Of a DNA stretch of 35,384 bases, positions 9,057-16,629 are shown piece after piece. The notes beneath the pieces were generated by a model that did not search any database, was not told the DNA's origin, and saw nothing but the letters and a program-made list of their open reading frames with translations. A program made the translations under genes and the position numbers. The DNA is taken from positions 1 to 35,384 of IMG/VR virus record IMGVR_UViG_3300031951_000614; one strand, 5' to 3'. The stretch's first letter is position 1. The number at the start of each line of letters is the position of its first letter. The stretch is from a virus.

Positions 9057-9347
9057 TCATTTTTTTCTTTTTAAATCTTCCATCTGCTTTGCTTCAAGTT
9101 TATTTTTCATTTTCATATAAGCCAAACCATTCAAGAACTGAAAAACAGGAAGTTCAAAAGCAGCGTCTAAACTGATTCTTTCATGATCTGCGACAATGGT
9201 TGCGGAGTAAATCCATCCGTAATGCTTTGCAAAGACTGACTCAATATTTTCAGATCCTGACTCTTCATCTGTTTTGCCAGCTCTTTCCCCGAATAAGATA
9301 GGATATCTTTTATCGATACCATTAATACACTGCAAAAAAAAACACAT
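9057..9347 (-). CDS. Tail assembly chaperone, -1 frameshift extension
   Basis: This reading frame lies -1 to the chaperone ORF and overlaps its 3' end. From the T9 run onward it reads LQCINGIDKRYPILFGERAG and ends HYGWIYSATIVADHERISLD, then an ELPVFQFLNGLAYMKMKN stretch with a basic helical tail. That end resembles the T half of G/GT-type tail chaperones. The ATG at 9347 sits in the slip region and is unlikely to be used alone. Slipping at 9334-9342 would give a 249-residue fusion covering 9805 to 9057. The fusion would bind the tape measure during tail assembly. Confidence 0.7.
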   Translation of the reverse strand: MCFFLQCINGIDKRYPILFGERAGKTDEESGSENIESVFAKHYGWIYSATIVADHERISLDAAFELPVFQFLNGLAYMKMKNKLEAKQMEDLKRKK

Positions 9348-9805
9348 GCGTTATAAACAAAAGGAAACGGAGCATCTAAAAGATCGGTTGCATATTTCTC
9401 ATGATCGGCTGCATTGTACTTCTTATCGAAATAAAAAAACAGAATCTTCTTTTGAGGGATAACACAGGATGCCATTAACCTATGTAAGTTTTTAAACATT
9501 CCGTCCCCGGTAAATGTCTTTGCTTCAATGTACCTTGCTGCAGGTAGCTTTTCGATCTGCCAATTCACCCGGTAATATTTACCTTTTACTTTTACACGTC
9601 TCTTAACCTCTTTTTTAAAATCAAACTCAAAGAACTGTTTATATTCATTCACTTTCTCAAGTGGCCAGCTATCTACTTCATCTTCACTTTTGCCGGTAAG
9701 GATGCAAATAACCTTCACCAATTTATCGAGATCGGTAAAGGATTCGTTTTCAATAATAGGCAACATATCCTGATATTGCCTAACTGTGATTTTATTCCAA
9801 TTCAT
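9167..9805 (-). CDS. Tail assembly chaperone, short (zero-frame) product
   Basis: A 212-residue protein starting MNWNKITVRQYQDMLPIIEN. The N-terminus (residues 1-150) matches the general look of gpG-like tail chaperones just after terminase: helical, charged, with ILTGKSEDEVDSWPLEKVNE. Zero-frame translation continues past the T9 run to a stop at 9167. The last 50 residues in this frame overlap the extension frame. It overlaps the terminase stop by 4 bp. Siphophage chaperones are usually made as a short and a frameshifted long form, and the poly-T run fits. Confidence 0.7.
   Translation of the reverse strand: MNWNKITVRQYQDMLPIIENESFTDLDKLVKVICILTGKSEDEVDSWPLEKVNEYKQFFEFDFKKEVKRRVKVKGKYYRVNWQIEKLPAARYIEAKTFTGDGMFKNLHRLMASCVIPQKKILFFYFDKKYNAADHEKYATDLLDAPFPFVYNACVFFCSVLMVSIKDILSYSGKELAKQMKSQDLKILSQSLQSITDGFTPQPLSQIMKESV
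9334..9342 (-). promoter_or_regulatory. Programmed -1 frameshift slippery site (T9)
   Basis: On - the zero frame reads GTT TTT TTT TGC. The heptamer T_TTT_TTT allows both tRNAs to slip back one base and re-pair perfectly. After the slip, the extension frame stays open to 9057. I did not identify a clear downstream stimulatory hairpin. A homopolymer sequencing error would produce the same picture. Confidence 0.6.
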
Positions 9806-10974
9806 AAAAAGCTATATTTTACCTGTCCGCCGTTATCCTGAACATACATACTCCAGGCAAGGGCAAGGGCGTTAACGCAATCATCATGTAACCCTACAGG
9901 TGCCGTATATTTAACCCCTGTTCCCGTCATCTGATATTCAAAAGATTCTAATTCTGCCTTGATCGTACCTTCAGGAAAGATCACACGCCTTTGATGTATG
10001 GCAGCCGCTAACCCTTCCATTAACTGTTGCTTGCTTGTTTGCGTATATTTGAAAGAATGTACGTCAGAACGTACTCTTTGAATGTCCTCTGTGATAGGAT
10101 CGCCAACGCCTGTAGAATCGATTTTAAGCGCACCTTTTGGCAAACGTGAGATAATCTCTTTGGTCTCATTCCAAGGTCTCTGAAAGCGCTCAAAATAGCT
10201 TACAACGCCAAACCGATCCAAGCCAATGATAACAGTCCAGTCGAATGACTTTGCAAGGTCGATACCAAAACAAACCGCAGGCTCATTTGACATTTGCCCC
10301 GTACATATCCGGATATATTCTAAGCCGAAAGGATTTGCAACGTTGTCGTTAAATTCAGCTAAGTATTCTTGCTTAAAAGCTAATTCCGGAAGGTCACGCC
10401 TTGCCGCCTCAATCTCTGAAGCGTCAATATGAGGGTTGCTTATGGTCGGCATCTGCCACGACATCCAGTCAGGCTCGCCTGTTTGACCTCGCATCCACAA
10501 CTTGTAAAAGTCATTCTTACCCTTAGGTGTACTCATAAACCATGCCGATCCTTTCAGATCAGTAAGCGTCGGCCTGATCGCTTCCGTCCAGCTTTGCCAT
10601 AGGTTACGATTGAACGCAGCCTCATCCACAATAGCAAGCTTGTACTTTCGTGACCTACCGGCAAGCGGATTCTCTAAGCTCCAAAACTCTATAATGCCAC
10701 CTGTGATCAATTCAATAAACTGATTATCATGCTTCTTTCTGATTACAGGACTAAGGGCAACTAAAAGCTCTTTGTATGTTCCCTCAAGTAGTTTGTAAGT
10801 AGGTGCGAAATATGCAACAGGATGCTTTTTAATAACGTAATGAGAAAGAAGATAGCCGGCAAGTACCGACTTCCCCCACCTTCTCCCACAGTCTAAAACA
10901 TTAAATCGTTTCCGATCAGATAATACCGAGGTCTGAACCTGCGTTAGTATCGGAAGCGTTATGTCGATGTCCAT
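9802..10974 (-). CDS. terL: Terminase large subunit
   Basis: A 390-residue packaging motor. The ATPase domain has Walker A GRRWGKS (residues 30-36), Walker B LAIVDEAA with D117-E118, and motif III MSTPKG (147-152). The RNase H-like nuclease domain has GIDLAKSFDW (D239), IDSTGVGD (D286, D292) and LHDDCVNAL (D364/D365). All expected catalytic residues are present and the length is normal. The start overlaps the small subunit gene by 59 bp. It cuts and pumps DNA at the portal. Confidence 0.95.
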   Translation of the reverse strand: MDIDITLPILTQVQTSVLSDRKRFNVLDCGRRWGKSVLAGYLLSHYVIKKHPVAYFAPTYKLLEGTYKELLVALSPVIRKKHDNQFIELITGGIIEFWSLENPLAGRSRKYKLAIVDEAAFNRNLWQSWTEAIRPTLTDLKGSAWFMSTPKGKNDFYKLWMRGQTGEPDWMSWQMPTISNPHIDASEIEAARRDLPELAFKQEYLAEFNDNVANPFGLEYIRICTGQMSNEPAVCFGIDLAKSFDWTVIIGLDRFGVVSYFERFQRPWNETKEIISRLPKGALKIDSTGVGDPITEDIQRVRSDVHSFKYTQTSKQQLMEGLAAAIHQRRVIFPEGTIKAELESFEYQMTGTGVKYTAPVGLHDDCVNALALAWSMYVQDNGGQVKYSFL

Positions 10975-11317
10975 AATTTACGTTAATGTTTATTTCCCCC
11001 GTATGGTCTTGCTGTTCCTTCGGCTTACCCATTGCCCTCGTGATGATCGTTTCAATATTGTAAAGGCTGCCCTTCTCGATGCTCTTCCTGATCGCACCAG
11101 CCACCGCCTTCTCTAATACCGTTGCTTTCGGATTCTCAAAAGCCTCTTTCAGCTCATTCATATCCATTGACAACAAAGCCATTAACGTATCATTGATTTC
11201 TGAAAGCTTATACCCCTGCTCTTTGAGTAGAGATACGAACTTACGAGGTCTTCCGTTGGGATTACCGCTTTCGCCGGGCTTAAATTGATGAGATTCTATG
11301 TTTTCAGAATTAGGCAT
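10916..11317 (-). CDS. terS: Terminase small subunit
   Basis: A 133-residue protein directly upstream of and overlapping the large terminase. The N-terminus has FKPGESGNPNGRPRKF, a motif common in small terminases and DUF5681-type proteins. A helical body follows with MNELKEAFENPKATVLEKAV and MGKPKEQQDHTGEININV. It would recognise phage DNA and regulate the motor. It overlaps the 3' end of the Mom-like gene by 8 bp. Confidence 0.8.
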   Translation of the reverse strand: MPNSENIESHQFKPGESGNPNGRPRKFVSLLKEQGYKLSEINDTLMALLSMDMNELKEAFENPKATVLEKAVAGAIRKSIEKGSLYNIETIITRAMGKPKEQQDHTGEININVNYGHRHNASDTNAGSDLGII

Positions 11318-12140
11318 TCGCTGTTACTTCGCTGTTTAATTGAGCGGCAAGGTCGCTCCGAACGCCATCTCCCGACTGGAAGCCGGGCGCACTACCTTGT
11401 GCTATTGCCGCATGTTTACGCTCTTTCAAAGATACTTTTTTCCCTTTATACATTCCTGCGCCCATTTCATCTATTTTGCTGAATGGTAATATCGGAACGG
11501 TTATTTTGCAAGTTTTATCAATTAGGTAAATGTATCTTAATTGATTTCCATTTAATTTTTTTGCACCAATATATTCCATTATTCTTTTTGAACTTGTAGA
11601 CCCATTTCTTATTTCATCAAACTTTTGCTTTGTAATAAACGGAAGCAACCAACTTGTATAACCGCTTTGTCTTAAAGTACACGCTTGTACTACTTGTTTA
11701 TTTGGTAGTTCCCAGTTTTCAGTTTTATCATTAATTTGAGTAAGTTGAAACCCACTTGCCCTGTATATTGTTCCGTCTCCACAAAGAACGCCATCACTAA
11801 AAGATAAAATCCATTTTATGTGAGGTGCATTTTTTTTAATTAATTTAAACGTAATACTTAAACATCTACTTTCTGAGTATTTAGGCAAGTAATCATCAAA
11901 AGCCATTCTGTTAATTTCAAGCATTTCATTCCATAAAGTACCCTGTACTAACCCTAAAACTTTACTTTTATCTAAAGGACTTCCAAAACTTAAAACTCCG
12001 TGTAATTTATTATCTAAAAAAGCACCAAAATGAAGTTTTGAATTAGGAGCAACTTTACCGCTATAATGATGTTTCTTTACAAACTCATTAGCAACCTTTG
12101 CGGGAATAACTTTAACTATTATTTCCTTTGCTCTGCCCAT
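11310..12140 (-). CDS. Mom-like DNA adenine modification protein
   Basis: A 276-residue GNAT-fold protein of the Mom family. Mu Mom adds a methylcarbamoyl group to adenine N6 and blocks restriction. Motifs seen: KKHHYSGKVAPNSKLHFGAF (residues 22-41), HGVLSFGSPLDKSK (47-60), EINRMAFDDYLP (75-86) and HIKWILSFSDGVLCGDGTIY (107-126). The C-terminus from residue 244 is encoded by a tRNA-Gly-like cloverleaf and has unrelated composition. It lies between the ParB-like gene, overlapping it by 22 bp, and terminase. No iron or acetyl-CoA chemistry can be read directly; activity is inferred from the family. Confidence 0.82.
   Translation of the reverse strand: MGRAKEIIVKVIPAKVANEFVKKHHYSGKVAPNSKLHFGAFLDNKLHGVLSFGSPLDKSKVLGLVQGTLWNEMLEINRMAFDDYLPKYSESRCLSITFKLIKKNAPHIKWILSFSDGVLCGDGTIYRASGFQLTQINDKTENWELPNKQVVQACTLRQSGYTSWLLPFITKQKFDEIRNGSTSSKRIMEYIGAKKLNGNQLRYIYLIDKTCKITVPILPFSKIDEMGAGMYKGKKVSLKERKHAAIAQGSAPGFQSGDGVRSDLAAQLNSEVTANA
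11343..11411 (-). tRNA. tRNA-Gly(UCC)-like cloverleaf inside the mom-like gene
   Basis: Reading from 11411 downward: acceptor GCGGCAA; TA; D-stem GCAC, loop AAGGTA, GTGC; G; anticodon stem CCCGG, loop CTTCCAG, stem TCGGG. Then comes a 20-nt region holding TTCGGAG as the T-loop, then TTGCCGC pairing all 7 acceptor bases. The anticodon is TCC. The D-loop has GG and the anticodon loop has T33 and A37. The T-arm is poor: it is short by 2 nt, has a bulged base, and A58 is replaced by G. No CCA is encoded. It may be a degenerate tRNA, a pseudo-tRNA or a tRNA mimic. It lies in-frame within residues 244-266 of the Mom-like protein. Confidence 0.5.
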
Positions 12141-12712
12141 TGCATTATAATTAAATAAAGTGCGTTACCATTACTATTTTCGTTACCCATTGTTTCCGCA
12201 TACTTATACTCATCCGTTCCCTTTATATCGTCAATAGCGTTTTTTATTACTGTTGCCTGTTCATCTGCTAAGGTAAAAGTCATTTGCTGAAATGGTGCCT
12301 TATCGCCATCGGGCAAAGTAAAATCAGTTCCTAAACCATCGGCATTCATATTAAACCCCGGCACCTCTAACCCCCATTCATTAAGCTGTTCAGCATCCCA
12401 TTCGTTAGCAAGCATCTCCCAATCCCACTCACCATAACCTACGTTATCTTTGATCGTGAAAGCTCTTTGCTTTTCCTCTGACCAGTCTACTATCTCGCAA
12501 GGTATCTCTTTCCATCCGAGTTCCTTTGCCGCTTTTAGTCGCATATTGCCACCGAGAACGATCATATCGGTATTGCAAACAACAGGTCGCACGTTGCAGA
12601 AGTCAGGGTCTTCCTCAAGTGACTTTACGAGCTTGTAAAATTTGTCATCCTTAATCAATCTTGGATTGTTAGGATTGCTTTTGATTTGGTTTATTTTAAC
12701 CTTGTTCACCAT
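12119..12712 (-). CDS. ParB/sulfiredoxin-like protein
   Basis: A 197-residue protein with a ParB-like nuclease fold in the N-terminal half: KINQIKSNPNNPRLIKDDKF, then VLGGNMRLKAAKELGW with the GGNxR motif, then IPCEIVDWSEEKQRAFTIKD and NVGYGEWDWEMLANEW. The C-terminal part is acidic with no known motif. ATG at 12712 is preferred to an upstream start at 12733 because the domain begins there. Stand-alone ParB domains are common beside DNA-modification genes in phages, and here it overlaps the Mom-like gene. A role in guiding or assisting modification, or in regulation, is inferred. Confidence 0.75.
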   Translation of the reverse strand: MVNKVKINQIKSNPNNPRLIKDDKFYKLVKSLEEDPDFCNVRPVVCNTDMIVLGGNMRLKAAKELGWKEIPCEIVDWSEEKQRAFTIKDNVGYGEWDWEMLANEWDAEQLNEWGLEVPGFNMNADGLGTDFTLPDGDKAPFQQMTFTLADEQATVIKNAIDDIKGTDEYKYAETMGNENSNGNALYLIIMQWAEQRK

Positions 12713-12758
12713 ATAAATACTATTTTTTCTCAAATAACTTTGATCAGGTTATTAGACA

Positions 12759-13325
12759 TTATTTTATCTTTTTAGCCGGGATACCTACATAAACCCCCGG
12801 CTCTGTTATGTCTTTTAATACTACCGATCCCGCACCTATTGTGACATTATCGCAAACCTTTATTCCCTCTCTTATCATTGCGTTGGTACCTATATATACG
12901 CTATTTCCTATCTGACATTTTCCGCTGATTCTTGCTCCCGGCGCTAAGGTAACGTAATTGCCTATCACGCAATCGTGACCAATATCAGAGTGCAAGTTCA
13001 TGTGCAAATGTATTCCTATTTTCACGTTAATAGTAATTACAGCATAAGGGCAAAGAATCATTCCTGTGTTGAAAGCATTCGTTATAGCAGTTCGATGAAT
13101 TACCATTCCAAGAGTATCAATATTGTCGCCTATATTTTTTCTACGTTGTGGATCTCCGATTGCTATAACACAATCTATGTCATCTGGCAAAGTAGATAGC
13201 GGCCTTTCATCTTTGCAATATTCATCACTAACATAAAATACAACATTGTCATATCCTGACTGTAGCGCCCATAGTTTAACCTCGCTGCCAAAACCTCCCG
13301 ATCCTATTACTGCCAGTTTGTTCAT
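12759..13325 (-). CDS. PglD/NeuD-like sugar O/N-acetyltransferase
   Basis: A 188-residue left-handed beta-helix acyltransferase. The N-terminus carries a Rossmann-like VIGSGGFGSEVKLWALQSG (about 5-23), as in PglD and NeuD. The C-terminal two thirds show hexapeptide-type repeats (HDCVIGNYVTLAPGARISG, GNSVYIGTNAMIREGIKVC) and end in GIPAKKIK. The catalytic His in the hexapeptide part is likely H118 or near it. It lies with a DegT-like protein and a glycosyltransferase fusion, which together resemble an acetylated amino-sugar pathway. It overlaps the DegT-like gene by 4 bp. Confidence 0.8.
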   Translation of the reverse strand: MNKLAVIGSGGFGSEVKLWALQSGYDNVVFYVSDEYCKDERPLSTLPDDIDCVIAIGDPQRRKNIGDNIDTLGMVIHRTAITNAFNTGMILCPYAVITINVKIGIHLHMNLHSDIGHDCVIGNYVTLAPGARISGKCQIGNSVYIGTNAMIREGIKVCDNVTIGAGSVVLKDITEPGVYVGIPAKKIK

Positions 13326-13954
13326 TGTTTATATATTTTAAATTGTGATAGGTCAGGATAAGGCAAAGATATATCGGCGGTATCTTTTGGAGTGCCGTCT
13401 AAATTGTAAAACTGCTGCATATCTCTAACGCCTTTTGCAGCTATTTCGGGAAGCAAATAAAAGTTCCACCCGAGCATATCAAAATAGTCATCATGATAAC
13501 TGCATTCAGATCTACCGCTAAACCTTGCTTTCTTTAGCCATTTGTAAGCTTCTTTACTATCGGTTAATATTGCGCCTGCTTTCCCAAGCTTTAAATGTTT
13601 ATATGGTCCGGTAAATGAAAGGCATTGCATTTGATCTTCGCGATACATATTTGCAGTAAACCGCAAAGCTGAATCCCAAACCTTACTGCCAAACAAAGGA
13701 TATTCGCCGGTCAATATTTTTGTACTATCTACAAAATTGACATGATTGCCAGAATGAATAATTGCACAAGGCACTGAAGGATAAGTGTGTTTTGGTATGC
13801 TTAAAGTCCTTCCAACTTTCCCGATACTTGCCTCATACATCAAAGCCAAAAACAGAGCATTGCTCTGATTGTCAACAGATACAGCATAAGGAGCGCCGGT
13901 ATAGTCACAAAGCTTCCTTTCAAATTCAGCTGTAATATCGTAAACAGATGTCAC
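13322..13954 (-). CDS. Short DegT/DnrJ/EryC1-like aminotransferase
   Basis: A 210-residue protein with recognisable PLP aminotransferase segments. These are AVSVDNQSNALFLALMYEA, IPKHTYPSVPCAIIHSGNHV, VWDSALRF (D94, expected to contact the PLP ring nitrogen) and CLSFTGPYKHLKLGKAGAIL, where K119 or K122 may be the PLP lysine. Family members are usually about 360-400 residues, so this is little over half length and lacks the normal C-terminal domain. It may be a reduced enzyme, inactive, or a partner of a host subunit. It overlaps both neighbours by 4 bp in a tight cassette. Confidence 0.7.
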   Translation of the reverse strand: MTSVYDITAEFERKLCDYTGAPYAVSVDNQSNALFLALMYEASIGKVGRTLSIPKHTYPSVPCAIIHSGNHVNFVDSTKILTGEYPLFGSKVWDSALRFTANMYREDQMQCLSFTGPYKHLKLGKAGAILTDSKEAYKWLKKARFSGRSECSYHDDYFDMLGWNFYLLPEIAAKGVRDMQQFYNLDGTPKDTADISLPYPDLSQFKIYKQ

Positions 13955-15240
13955 TCTTTTGTTTTTATATAATCTTGAAAGCTACCTTCATATCCTTCGT
14001 GTGCGTACTTCCATTTGTATTCCGTGTATATAGGATTTATTAAACCATCATGATGTGTTTGCTTTTCATAATATCCGTCTATATATCCAATCTGATGTTT
14101 ATCGTTCCAATAATGAAACATATATCCTTCAAGTCCTCCGTAATATTTTTTCGGCTCATGCAGACCGCCAATCAGTCTAAGATAAGATAAGTCAGCACAG
14201 GATATTGATTGCACGCCTGCAGTATGTGGCCGCCAAATAACATGCTCACCACATTGCCAAGGGGTAAACCCTCTTTCAGTCATTTCATTTTTTGCAATGT
14301 CAAACATCAAAGAAAGGTAAGCGACATCGTGATGTCTTATGCAATCCGCCATTGCCTTATCCCAACCATGAGTAATAGGAAAACTATCACAATCGTACAA
14401 AATAGCATAATCGACTTTGACCTCTTTTATCAGTTCGTTGTAACCGCCTGTCAGACCTCTGTTGTATCTCGTTCCTATTATTGTGATGTTGTATTTCTTT
14501 TGCAGCTTTTTTACCATTTCATCCGTTAGAAATGGATAATCATTATCAACTGCATAGATAGGTAGGTCAAGCGCATTTGTTTTCCTCAACTGCTTTAGAC
14601 TTTGATCTATAACTTTAAATTCGTTATAGAGTAAAGTAAATATCGCAATCGATGCCCGATTTTTTCTTATTATAAATTCATTACCAAACTCTCCTAAAAC
14701 TTCATAATTAGTAAAGTCAATTGCATCAACACCCGGCTTTACCTCTGGGCAATACTGATGATCGTTGTAATCATCAAAAACAATATATCCACCATCGGCT
14801 ACATATTTAGAATATATCTCAAAATCTTTTTGTGTACCAATAGCAGAATGATCACCATCAATAAAAAGTATATCGATGCTTTTACCTTTTAATATTTCTT
14901 TTAATTTATTCTCTGTTTCAATGTCATGCGAATTACCTTGTATATAGTTGTATTCGTTATTGTGAATGTTTAACTTATTTACATTTTCCAAAACCCTTTC
15001 TTTTGGCACCGGGCCGCCAAGGTCTATAGAAATAACATTTGTGTTTTTTCTTTGCAACATTAAACAAGCTGACCCCCCGGCATAACATCCTATCTCAACA
15101 TATGTAAGCTTTTCCGTTTTTGGGTATAAATTACCAATATCGTAAAGGACATTGTACTGAAGATGAAACGTTTCGTTATTAATTGCAGCGGCGATCTTTT
15201 CAGTTAATTCAGCTGACTCTTTTGTTGATTTTAAACTCAT
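13951..15240 (-). CDS. Class I methyltransferase fused to GT-A glycosyltransferase
   Basis: A 429-residue two-domain protein. Residues about 20-190 are a SAM-dependent methyltransferase of the CmcI/TylF-like type (VEIGCYAGGSACLML at 48-62, SIDILFIDGDHSAIG at 121-135, GGYIVFDDYND at 150-160). Residues about 195-429 are a GT2-type glycosyltransferase (SIAIFTLLYNEFKVIDQSL, then YAILYDCDSFP with a DCD metal/donor motif at 283-285, then GGLHEPKKYYGGLEGYMFHY). The two domains are joined at about residue 193. It heads the sugar cassette and overlaps the next gene by 4 bp. Methylated or modified sugar transfer is the likely reaction; substrate unknown. Confidence 0.85.
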   Translation of the reverse strand: MSLKSTKESAELTEKIAAAINNETFHLQYNVLYDIGNLYPKTEKLTYVEIGCYAGGSACLMLQRKNTNVISIDLGGPVPKERVLENVNKLNIHNNEYNYIQGNSHDIETENKLKEILKGKSIDILFIDGDHSAIGTQKDFEIYSKYVADGGYIVFDDYNDHQYCPEVKPGVDAIDFTNYEVLGEFGNEFIIRKNRASIAIFTLLYNEFKVIDQSLKQLRKTNALDLPIYAVDNDYPFLTDEMVKKLQKKYNITIIGTRYNRGLTGGYNELIKEVKVDYAILYDCDSFPITHGWDKAMADCIRHHDVAYLSLMFDIAKNEMTERGFTPWQCGEHVIWRPHTAGVQSISCADLSYLRLIGGLHEPKKYYGGLEGYMFHYWNDKHQIGYIDGYYEKQTHHDGLINPIYTEYKWKYAHEGYEGSFQDYIKTKE

Positions 15241-15485
15241 AAATTAAAATGATGTATTAAGTCTTCAACTGCTTTAAAATAACATCCTTTGCAATATCGA
15301 TTTGGCAGCCATGATTGATCTAGTTCCTCTCTATAAATACGCTCTATTTCATCCTTCGCCTGCTGATCGAGGTCACGAATGTAACCTATGCGAACGGTAT
15401 GCCACGAATATTCAATAACTATAAAAGCATTGCGATTCTTTTCGTATTGTGTTTCGTTTATTTCGATTTTAGGTTTTCGAGCCAT
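15237..15485 (-). CDS. Small conserved protein of unknown function
   Basis: An 82-residue protein. Its start at 15485 (MARKPKIEINETQYEKNRNA) is preferred over longer in-frame versions, which run back through the upstream gene. It has WHTVRIGYIRDLDQQAKDEI and a C-terminal SWLPNRYCKGCYFKAVEDLI with a CxxC pair that could bind metal. It overlaps its upstream membrane-protein gene by 28 bp and the downstream fusion gene by 4 bp. No function is recognised. Confidence 0.65.
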   Translation of the reverse strand: MARKPKIEINETQYEKNRNAFIVIEYSWHTVRIGYIRDLDQQAKDEIERIYREELDQSWLPNRYCKGCYFKAVEDLIHHFNL

Positions 15486-15694
15486 GCTGCAAGTGCTGCT
15501 GTTGAAGATGTTACAAATAAAAGCTCTATGACAAAGGTAGGGCAAAAGTATAGGATTGCACTCAACCACATTGAAAAACACATAGGACATGAGAAAGGTT
15601 TTCTTTTTGAAAACTGATATCTTTCGTCCATACGGAATACGCCAAACCATATCCAGGCGCAAAGGATTGCTGTAATCGGAATAAGTAGAATCAT
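15458..15694 (-). CDS. Small membrane protein, Cys-rich motif
   Basis: A 78-residue protein. A transmembrane segment at the N-terminus (LLIPITAILCAWIWFGVF) is followed by KRKPFSCPMCFSMWLSAILY, a C-x2-C motif at a second hydrophobic segment, and a third (PTFVIELLFVTSSTAALAAW). The CxxCxxxW pattern is reminiscent of a small membrane family found in Bacteroidota phages, function unknown. It overlaps the sigma-like gene by 4 bp. Confidence 0.7.
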   Translation of the reverse strand: MILLIPITAILCAWIWFGVFRMDERYQFSKRKPFSCPMCFSMWLSAILYFCPTFVIELLFVTSSTAALAAWLENLKSK

Positions 15695-16434
15695 ATTACT
15701 TTTTTTACTCTTATTGGTTGAATCTCTTTGATGTAACCGTTTTTCTGCCCTTTGCTGGGTATGATGCGACCATGTAGCCGCTGCATCATGTATTCATGAA
15801 CTTCCTCAAGAATGTCATTAATATTATCAGGTGTGACATTTTCAGGAACGTCAATAAGCATTTCATTCATTACAAGTAAATAGTTACCGATCATTTTTCC
15901 TGTCATCGCTGTACGTATTTTTTCTTTCCCTTTCTTGTAAATACGTTCAACCTGCTTCATACTTATTTTTGTTTCCTTGCTGATCTTTTCCATACTCCCC
16001 AATTCCTGATGAAGTTTCAGCATTGCCTTTTCTACCCAATGTAACTCTTTATCAATGGCCTGCTCCATTGACTGTAGTTGGCTTTCCCTTTCCGCCCGGC
16101 TGTCATCTGTTTGCTCATTAAATAGTGCTTCTGTAAATTCATAATTTTGAGTACGGTAGCGCCTGTAAAACCTGTTGCCGGGCTGAAAGATCATTCTTTG
16201 TACTATGCCTGTAGCGTAAAACATTAACTGCTTTTTCTGATAAAGGTCTATTATCAGTTCATCTTTTTTCTCGCAAAGGGTAGCAAATAGTTCTGATTTT
16301 AGATCATCCTGTCCGGCACCGGCGTTGAATTTACCCAGCATTTTGTCAATATCCGGACTGCTAAATAGTTCCGCTAAAATCGTGCGGCCGAAAGTGGATG
16401 CACCCGAATCCTTCATCTGTTTCGATTGTAGCAT
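15691..16434 (-). CDS. Sigma-70-like factor at head of late unit
   Basis: A 247-residue protein with a region-2-like helical segment (LYQKKQLMFYATGIVQRMI, NRFYRRYRTQNYEFTEALF). A region-4-like helix-turn-helix lies near residues 148-176 (MEKISKETKISMKQVERIYK). The protein continues with a VPENVTPDNINDILEEVH stretch and a basic end. It is the first full-length gene of the leftward unit and probably switches on late transcription or acts as an alternative sigma or activator. It could also be a sigma-like anti-host factor. The ATG at 16434 fits the domain. A small overlapping ORF lies just upstream. Confidence 0.7.
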   Translation of the reverse strand: MLQSKQMKDSGASTFGRTILAELFSSPDIDKMLGKFNAGAGQDDLKSELFATLCEKKDELIIDLYQKKQLMFYATGIVQRMIFQPGNRFYRRYRTQNYEFTEALFNEQTDDSRAERESQLQSMEQAIDKELHWVEKAMLKLHQELGSMEKISKETKISMKQVERIYKKGKEKIRTAMTGKMIGNYLLVMNEMLIDVPENVTPDNINDILEEVHEYMMQRLHGRIIPSKGQKNGYIKEIQPIRVKKVI

Positions 16435-16540
16435 GAGGAATGATGTTTATTGCATTGTCATTAGGTATTAAAAGAATCTGATCCATTGCCGCTACATTTT
16501 GGCAAATACCGATATTAGAGGTAAAAACAATGCCTAACAT
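16361..16540 (-). CDS. Small ORF overlapping the sigma-like start
   Basis: A 59-residue ORF in another frame, starting MLGIVFTSNIGICQNVAAMD and ending HATIETDEGFGCIHFRPHDF plus a few residues. Its 3' half overlaps the sigma-like start by 74 bp. Residue composition looks protein-like, and it would be the first gene of the leftward unit. An in-frame extension further upstream runs into the promoter region and is not favoured. No function is recognised. Confidence 0.45.
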   Translation of the reverse strand: MLGIVFTSNIGICQNVAAMDQILLIPNDNAINIIPHATIETDEGFGCIHFRPHDFSGTI

Positions 16541-16629
16541 TTCTTTATGCTTTTCGTTCTTTTTCCTCCAGTATCGGCACGTTGCACATATCACGCCCGA
16601 AAAATAATTTAAAAAAAGTTTAAAAAAAA

